Positions 5,229 to 8,900 of a stretch of DNA of 8,900 nucleotides are shown here, in pieces; within the stretch, counting starts at the first letter, position 1, and every line of letters starts with the position of its first letter. The stretch comes from Spirochaetaceae bacterium UBA6243 (GTDB lineage: Bacteria; Spirochaetota; Spirochaetia; Treponematales; Rectinemataceae). The position numbers and the translations under genes were made by a program. Where the stretch lies: assembly GCA_002441395.1 (NCBI GenBank), contig DJVZ01000053.1, positions 1 through 8,900 on the forward strand. The letters are read 5' to 3'. The notes under the pieces were generated by a model, which was not told the DNA's origin, made no database searches, and saw nothing but the letters and a program-made list of their open reading frames with translations.

Positions 5229-5515
5229 ACCTCGCGCGTGTCAGGGGTACCGTTGTTGCGACAAAAAGGTCGGACGCCGTGGCGAGCCCTCGTTTTCTGC
5301 TGGTCGAAGAATGCAACGAGCGGGGTGAAGGCCGGGGTGAATACCTGGTTGCGCTGGATATGGTCGGTGCCGAGCGGGGACATCTGGTTCTGCTCACGCA
5401 GGGCAGCTCCTGCAGGTGGACCTACGCTACCGACGATAAACCGATAGACACGCTTGTCGTCGCGATCGTCGACCAGATGGACGAGGGGGGCGTCGATGTG
5501 TGGAAACAGGAGTGA
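5225..5515 (+). CDS. BMC-P pentameric vertex protein (EutN/CcmL family), copy 2
   Basis: This is a 96-residue EutN/CcmL-type vertex protein. It shares NLARVRGTVVATKR (2-15), RFLLVEECN (23-31), YLVALDMVGAERGHLVLLTQ (40-59) and TLVVAIVDQMD (75-85) with its neighbours but is clearly diverged from copy 1. It starts at the ATGA overlap with copy 1, with GGAG (5216-5219) 5 nt upstream, and its TGA (5513-5515) overlaps the ATG of the aldehyde dehydrogenase by one base. The tight coupling suggests that the two vertex proteins and the dehydrogenase are made in set proportion. Hetero-pentamers or use at different vertices are possible but unproven. Confidence 0.94.
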   Translation: MNLARVRGTVVATKRSDAVASPRFLLVEECNERGEGRGEYLVALDMVGAERGHLVLLTQGSSCRWTYATDDKPIDTLVVAIVDQMDEGGVDVWKQE

Positions 5516-6963
5516 TGAATACAAACATGGCAAACTTAACCGATGACATACGGGTGGTTGTCGAAGAAGTGCTGAAGAGTCCCGACATCAAGGCCCTCTT
5601 GAGCGGAAATACCCCAGCCGACGACGCCGTGCCCGAGCAGTCGGGAATATTTCCGGACGTGGACTCAGCAGTCGCTGCGGCGACAATTGCACAGCGGGAA
5701 CTCATCGCGCTGCCCCTCGACACAAGAAAAGCCATAATCGAGGCCATCCGCCGCGTTGTGCTCTGGAACAACAGGGACCTCTCCTCTCAGGCGGTGGCGG
5801 AGACAGGGATGGGGAACCTTGCCGACAAACAGATTAAAAACGCTCTGGCGGCCAACAAGACGCCCGGCGTCGAAGATATCGAGCCGAGAGTATGTACCGA
5901 CGAGCATGGGCTTACCCTCACCGAACTTGCCCCTTGGGGCGTCATCGGCGCTGTCACGCCCGTGACCAATCCAATAGCCACGATCACCTGTAACGCGATC
6001 GGCATGATCGCTGCGGGCAACAGCGTAGTGTTCAATGTCCATCCGAACGCCAAAAAAATATCCTGCCGCCTGGTCAGCATGTTCAACGATGCCATCCACA
6101 TGGAAGGCGGCCCCCGCAATTTACTGTGCGCCATCGGGGAACCAACCATTGAGAGCGCCAACATTCTCATGAAGCACAAAGGCATTGCGCTCCTTGTGGT
6201 CACTGGTGGGCCTGGTGTCGTCAAGGCTGCCATGGGAAGCGGTAAAAAAGCTATTTGCGCCGGACCGGGAAATCCTCCTTGCGTGGTGGACAGTACTGCC
6301 GATATCGTCAAGGCAGGCAGGGATATCGTTCTGGGCGCCAGCTTCGACAACAATGTCGTCTGTATATGCGAGAAAGAAGTGCTCGCCGTGGCGTCCATAG
6401 CCGACAGGCTCAAAGGGGAAATGCGCAAAAACGGCGCCTTTGAACTCACTGGAGCGCAGATTGACGCCGTCACGAAGCTTGTCATCGCGGAACCGGGAGG
6501 AGCGGACCATGAAGGCGCTCCCAATAAAGCCTATGTGGGAAAGAGCCCGATCGAGATCGCGCGGGCCGCAGGCATAGCGGTTCCCCCTGAAACGAGACTT
6601 CTCCTCATGGAAGTAGGACGAGAGCACCCGCTCGTGTGGACAGAGCAACTCATGCCCGTGCTGCCTCTCGTGCGCATGAACGACGTGGACGAAGCGATCG
6701 ATTTTGCCGTTGTGGTGGAACGAGGCTGCCGTCATTCGGCGATGATCCACTCGCACGACATAGAAAAGCTGTCACGCATGGCCAAGGTAATGAACTGCTC
6801 CTTGTTCATCAAAAACGGCCCTTGTTATGCGGGACTTGGACAGGGCGGAGCCGGTTACACGTCTTTCACGATTGCGAGTCCTACGGGCGAAGGCATTACG
6901 CGGCCCCGCAGTTTTACGAGGGAACGGCGGTGTACGCTCGTCGACTCGTTCCGGATCATATGA
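5515..6963 (+). CDS. CoA-acylating aldehyde dehydrogenase, BMC type (PduP/EutE family)
   Basis: It converts an aldehyde, here most likely acetaldehyde from DeoC, plus CoA and NAD+ to acyl-CoA and NADH inside the compartment. At 482 residues it is the usual PduP/EutE size. The N-terminus (about 9-30, DDIRVVVEEVLKSPDIKALL) is a predicted amphipathic helix followed by a loose linker, the hallmark of an encapsulation peptide. The catalytic region follows: ETGMGN (96-101), TPGVEDIEP (116-124), WGVIGAVTPVTNPIAT (141-156), the Gly-rich nucleotide site TGGPGVVKAAMGSGKK (230-245), AGPGNPP (249-255), catalytic Cys283 in FDNNVVC, and PTGEGIT (456-462). The start is uncertain. ATG 5515 overlaps the upstream stop (TGATG) and gives the family-like MNT start, but GGAG (5509-5512) is too close to it; GTG 5500 has GAGGGGGG upstream (5483-5490), and ATG 5527 is a third choice. 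Chain-length specificity is not readable. Confidence 0.95.
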   Translation: MNTNMANLTDDIRVVVEEVLKSPDIKALLSGNTPADDAVPEQSGIFPDVDSAVAAATIAQRELIALPLDTRKAIIEAIRRVVLWNNRDLSSQAVAETGMGNLADKQIKNALAANKTPGVEDIEPRVCTDEHGLTLTELAPWGVIGAVTPVTNPIATITCNAIGMIAAGNSVVFNVHPNAKKISCRLVSMFNDAIHMEGGPRNLLCAIGEPTIESANILMKHKGIALLVVTGGPGVVKAAMGSGKKAICAGPGNPPCVVDSTADIVKAGRDIVLGASFDNNVVCICEKEVLAVASIADRLKGEMRKNGAFELTGAQIDAVTKLVIAEPGGADHEGAPNKAYVGKSPIEIARAAGIAVPPETRLLLMEVGREHPLVWTEQLMPVLPLVRMNDVDEAIDFAVVVERGCRHSAMIHSHDIEKLSRMAKVMNCSLFIKNGPCYAGLGQGGAGYTSFTIASPTGEGITRPRSFTRERRCTLVDSFRII

Positions 6964-6973
6964 GGACAGAATA

Positions 6974-7252
6974 ATGAAACTTGGACGGGTAGTCGGCAGA
7001 GTGGTGAGCACAAAGAAAATGCCCTGCTTCGACGGTCTGAAGCTTCTCCTCGTGCAACCCCTGGACCACTTGAAGCGGAACGCGGGACCTGTCATCGTGG
7101 CATTCGATACGGTGAAGTCTGGCGAAGGCGATCTCGTCTTCTTTGAATCGGGAAAGGAAGCCGCGCAGGCCAACCCCAATGGTTGGTTCAACCCCGGCGA
7201 CGCCGCTATAATCGGTATCGTCGATGCAGTAAACACGGAAGAGATTCGATGA
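6974..7252 (+). CDS. BMC-P pentameric vertex protein (EutN/CcmL family), copy 3
   Basis: This 92-residue vertex protein begins MKLGRVVGRVVSTKK (1-15), followed by GLKLLLVQPLDH (21-32), VIVAFDTVKSGEGDLVFFES (40-59) and AAIIGIVDAVN (76-86), all in the order typical of EutN/CcmL. GAGGA (6962-6966) provides a ribosome site 7 nt upstream, and the start lies 10 bp after the aldehyde dehydrogenase stop. The end overlaps copy 4 by 4 nt (ATGA). It is more like copy 4 than copies 1 and 2: both have the LGRVV/VGRVV start and a VQPLD segment, suggesting that copies 3 and 4 arose by a separate duplication. Confidence 0.95.
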   Translation: MKLGRVVGRVVSTKKMPCFDGLKLLLVQPLDHLKRNAGPVIVAFDTVKSGEGDLVFFESGKEAAQANPNGWFNPGDAAIIGIVDAVNTEEIR

Positions 7253-7530
7253 TTGTAGGCAGAGTGGTGGCAAACGTCGTTTCCACCGAAAAACATCCGC
7301 AGTACGTTGGGTACAAGCTTCTCATGGTGCAGCCCCTGGACGCAGCCGGTCAGCCGAAAGGCAAGCCCCTCCTCGCTTTGGACGGTGTACAGGCTGGCAT
7401 AGGTGATACCGTTCTCGTTGTCGATGAAGGCGGTTCGGCCAGAAGCGTCATGGGCGATGAGAAGGCCCTCACCATCAGAACGGCAATTTGTGGAATCATC
7501 GACAGGATCGACATCGAGGTGAATACGTGA
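7249..7530 (+). CDS. BMC-P pentameric vertex protein (EutN/CcmL family), copy 4
   Basis: This is a 93-residue EutN/CcmL vertex protein: MIVGRVVANVVSTEK (1-15), YKLLMVQPLDAAGQPKGKPL (22-41), ALDGVQAGIGDTVLVVDEGG (43-62) with ARSV just after it, and AICGIIDRIDI (79-89). The GSAR-type segment after the Gly pair is the most conserved stretch of vertex proteins and is also seen in copy 1 (GSSAR). The start lies in an ATGA overlap with copy 3; its stop lies in a GTGA overlap with the RpiB-like gene. Four vertex genes in one operon exceeds the one to three seen in most characterised metabolosomes. Confidence 0.95.
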   Translation: MIVGRVVANVVSTEKHPQYVGYKLLMVQPLDAAGQPKGKPLLALDGVQAGIGDTVLVVDEGGSARSVMGDEKALTIRTAICGIIDRIDIEVNT

Positions 7531-8018
7531 GCAACGAGAGTATTGAAGGCCCCGTGGATCTGGTTCATAGCGTCGCCATAGGATCGGACCACGGAGCGGT
7601 TGCGCAGAAGGAAATGCTGGCGAAGTATCTCGAGCTTCTCGGCTACCGTGTCGTGAATGTGGGTTGCTTTGGCACCGACAAAGTAGATTATCCCGACATT
7701 GCCGAGGCGGTGTGTCGCAAAGTGGTCTCGGGCGATTGCGAGAGGGGTATCGTACTCGACGGCGCCGGTATAGGTTCATGCATGGCGGCCAACAAAATCA
7801 AGGGTATAAGGGCGGCGATGTGTTACAATCTCAGGACGGTAGTCAACAGCCGTGAACACAACAACGCCAACGTGTTAACTCTCGGCGGCCCCCTGCATAC
7901 ACCCGATGAACTCGCAGAAATGGTACGGGTATGGCTCGAAACTCGCTTTGCTGGCGGACGCCATATTGTGCGGATAAACAAAATAATGGCACTGGAGCGA
8001 GGAGGCTCCTCAAATTGA
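7527..8018 (+). CDS. RpiB/LacAB-family sugar-phosphate isomerase with atypical active site
   Basis: This 163-residue protein has the RpiB fold. RpiB normally interconverts ribose-5-phosphate and ribulose-5-phosphate without metal. Conserved features are SDHG (20-23), VDYPDIAEAV (53-62), GAGIGSCMAANKIKGIRAA (79-97), SREHNNANVLTLG (108-120, His111 is the ring-opening or acid-base His) and the phosphate-site GGRH..RI (143-150). In E. coli RpiB the base is Cys66 of the CGTG motif; here that position is Asp78 (codon GAC 7758-7760) in LDGAG, while a Cys occurs seven residues later (Cys85). M. tuberculosis RpiB also lacks the Cys and uses a Glu slightly downstream, so activity may be retained or the substrate changed. 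GTG 7527 is chosen for its GTGA overlap with copy 4 of BMC-P and the GAGGTG site (7516-7521). There is no amphipathic extension, so how it reaches the lumen is unclear. RpiB with DeoC marks SPU-type loci. Confidence 0.9.
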   Translation: MSNESIEGPVDLVHSVAIGSDHGAVAQKEMLAKYLELLGYRVVNVGCFGTDKVDYPDIAEAVCRKVVSGDCERGIVLDGAGIGSCMAANKIKGIRAAMCYNLRTVVNSREHNNANVLTLGGPLHTPDELAEMVRVWLETRFAGGRHIVRINKIMALERGGSSN

Positions 8019-8839
8019 TGGATCAGAACCAGATTATTCAGAAAATAGTGGAAGAAGTTCTCTCCCGCATGAACTCCAGCACAGCAAACTCGGCGCCGGG
8101 CGGCGGAGCCTCCCCGGCGGCCAGCGCTGGTGGAGTGGCAAAAACCGCCACACCGGAGGACATCCTTCTCCCTTCGGACTTGCCCAAGTACATCGATCAC
8201 ACGCTCCTCAAGCCGGAAGCTTCGGAGGAACAGATAGACGCTCTATGCGATGAAGCGGCAAAATACCACTTCTACTCGGTATGTGTCAATTCTTCCTGGG
8301 TCGAACACTGCGTGCGCCGACTCGGCGGCACGGGGGTAAAGACCTGCGCCGTCGTTGGCTTTCCGCTCGGAGCCATGGATCGCCGGGCCAAAAGCTTCGA
8401 GGCACGGACAGCTGTCTCCAATGGAGCCGACGAGATCGACATGGTGATGAACGTCGGCGCAATGAAGGCCAATGACATAAAGACCGTCCGCGAAGACATG
8501 CTCGCGGTGCGCAGAGCCTGCAGACAAGGGATCATCCTGAAGGTCATCATAGAAGCCTGCCTGCTTACCGACGAGGAAAAAGTGCTGGCCTGCCAGATTG
8601 CGAAAGATATCGGCGCCGACTTTGTAAAAACCTCCACTGGATTCGGCAAAGGCGGAGCCACCGTGGCGGACGTTGCGCTCATGCGGCGAACCGTCGGCCC
8701 CAAAATGGGCGTGAAAGCTGCCGGAGGAATCAAAAGCTTCGAGGATGCGATCCAGATGCTGAAAGCCGGGGCGACCAGACTCGGAACCAGCTCGGGCATC
8801 GCGCTTGTAAGCGGCCAGAAAGCCTCAAGTAATTACTAA
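8018..8839 (+). CDS. deoC: Deoxyribose-phosphate aldolase with N-terminal encapsulation extension
   Basis: This class I aldolase (DERA) reversibly cleaves 2-deoxy-D-ribose-5-phosphate to acetaldehyde and glyceraldehyde-3-phosphate. At 273 residues it is longer than free DeoC (about 220-260). Residues 1-18 (MDQNQIIQKIVEEVLSRM) form a predicted amphipathic helix, joined by a Ser/Ala/Gly/Pro linker (about 19-45) to the catalytic domain from about 52 (LPKYIDHTLLKPEA). The active site is intact: Asp141 in ADEIDMVMNVGA, Schiff-base Lys204 in FVKTSTGFG and Lys233 in GVKAAGGI. GTSSGIAL and a terminal Tyr273, a position important in E. coli DERA, close the chain. It would be the signature enzyme of the compartment, feeding acetaldehyde to the dehydrogenase. 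The start ATG 8018 shares a base with the isomerase stop (TGATG); GGAGG is at 8001-8005, and TTG 8015 is an alternative. It is the last gene seen. Confidence 0.95.
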   Translation: MDQNQIIQKIVEEVLSRMNSSTANSAPGGGASPAASAGGVAKTATPEDILLPSDLPKYIDHTLLKPEASEEQIDALCDEAAKYHFYSVCVNSSWVEHCVRRLGGTGVKTCAVVGFPLGAMDRRAKSFEARTAVSNGADEIDMVMNVGAMKANDIKTVREDMLAVRRACRQGIILKVIIEACLLTDEEKVLACQIAKDIGADFVKTSTGFGKGGATVADVALMRRTVGPKMGVKAAGGIKSFEDAIQMLKAGATRLGTSSGIALVSGQKASSNY

Positions 8840-8858
8840 TCAGCTTTAGAGGGAACTG

Positions 8859-8889
8859 AGATAGAAGTGAAGCAATTTCGATTCTATCT
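8859..8889 (+). terminator. Possible terminator after deoC
   Basis: AGATAGAA (8859-8866) and TTCTATCT (8882-8889) are exact reverse complements. An inner GAAG/TTTC pairing continues the stem beyond a small mismatch (8869-8872/8876-8879), and TTTTC follows. The stem is AT-rich and the T-run short, so it may be a weak terminator or only an intergenic hairpin. The window ends before it is clear whether the operon continues. Confidence 0.4.
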
Positions 8890-8900
8890 TTTCTGTTCCT

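Noticed and set aside
5787..6524. 245-codon minus-strand open frame inside the aldehyde dehydrogenase gene
   Set aside because: It is fully antisense to conserved catalytic motifs; its low-complexity Ser/Ala/Leu composition is typical of a shadow frame.
6772..7779. 335-codon minus-strand open frame across the dehydrogenase, two BMC-P genes and the isomerase
   Set aside because: It spans four convincingly coding + strand genes, is Arg-rich, and matches no known family.
1..8900. CRISPR array, tRNA or rRNA genes
   Set aside because: No regularly spaced repeats and no tRNA or rRNA consensus segments were seen on either strand.

Overview
This is a bacterial chromosomal segment dominated by a bacterial microcompartment (BMC) operon on the + strand (3553-8839). 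No rRNA, tRNA or CRISPR array is visible. The coding style (strong AAGGAGG-type ribosome sites, mostly ATG starts, one GTG start, moderately GC-rich genes) fits an anaerobic or fermentative bacterium. The phylum cannot be assigned from this sequence alone. Comparable deoxyribose-phosphate aldolase BMC loci are known from Atribacterota, Spirochaetota, Thermotogota, Firmicutes and others.

Left arm (1-2500, - strand): a two-gene unit of exported hydrolases. An M20-family amidohydrolase (1144-2394) comes first, followed by an alpha/beta hydrolase of the dienelactone-hydrolase type (171-1076). A sigma70-like promoter sits at 2467-2496, and a perfect 11-bp hairpin (1109-1137) separates the two genes. 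They have no obvious metabolic link to the BMC.

Middle (about 2500-3550): a visibly AT-richer stretch without an intact gene. It holds a short remnant of an IS5-type transposase (about 2515-2718). It also holds a good sigma70-like promoter (TTGACA, 17 nt, TATGCT) overlapped by inverted and direct repeats, an 8-bp palindrome, and a decayed SorC-family (B. subtilis DeoR-like) sugar-phosphate-responsive regulator whose homology passes through three reading frames with at least three frameshifts.

Right arm (3553-8839, + strand): a tightly packed operon in the order BMC-H, BMC-T (CcmP/CsoS1D-like, double-stacking gated type), BMC-H, BMC-P, BMC-P, CoA-acylating aldehyde dehydrogenase, BMC-P, BMC-P, RpiB-like isomerase, DeoC. 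Seven of the ten genes are shell proteins. The enzyme set matches the class called 'sugar-phosphate utilizing' (SPU) BMCs. DeoC would cleave 2-deoxyribose-5-phosphate to glyceraldehyde-3-phosphate and acetaldehyde inside the shell, and the aldehyde dehydrogenase would convert acetaldehyde to acetyl-CoA. The RpiB-like protein probably handles a pentose phosphate, but it lacks the usual catalytic Cys. The aldehyde dehydrogenase and DeoC both start with an amphipathic helix sharing the core VEEVL, which looks like an encapsulation peptide.

Most notable points: (1) a minimal SPU-type compartment with no phosphotransacetylase, alcohol dehydrogenase or kinase in view; (2) the Cys-to-Asp change in the isomerase; (3) two near-identical BMC-H paralogues flanking the BMC-T gene, each preceded by an RNA hairpin; (4) four vertex proteins in two translationally coupled pairs; (5) the ruined regulator and IS remnant beside the operon promoter.
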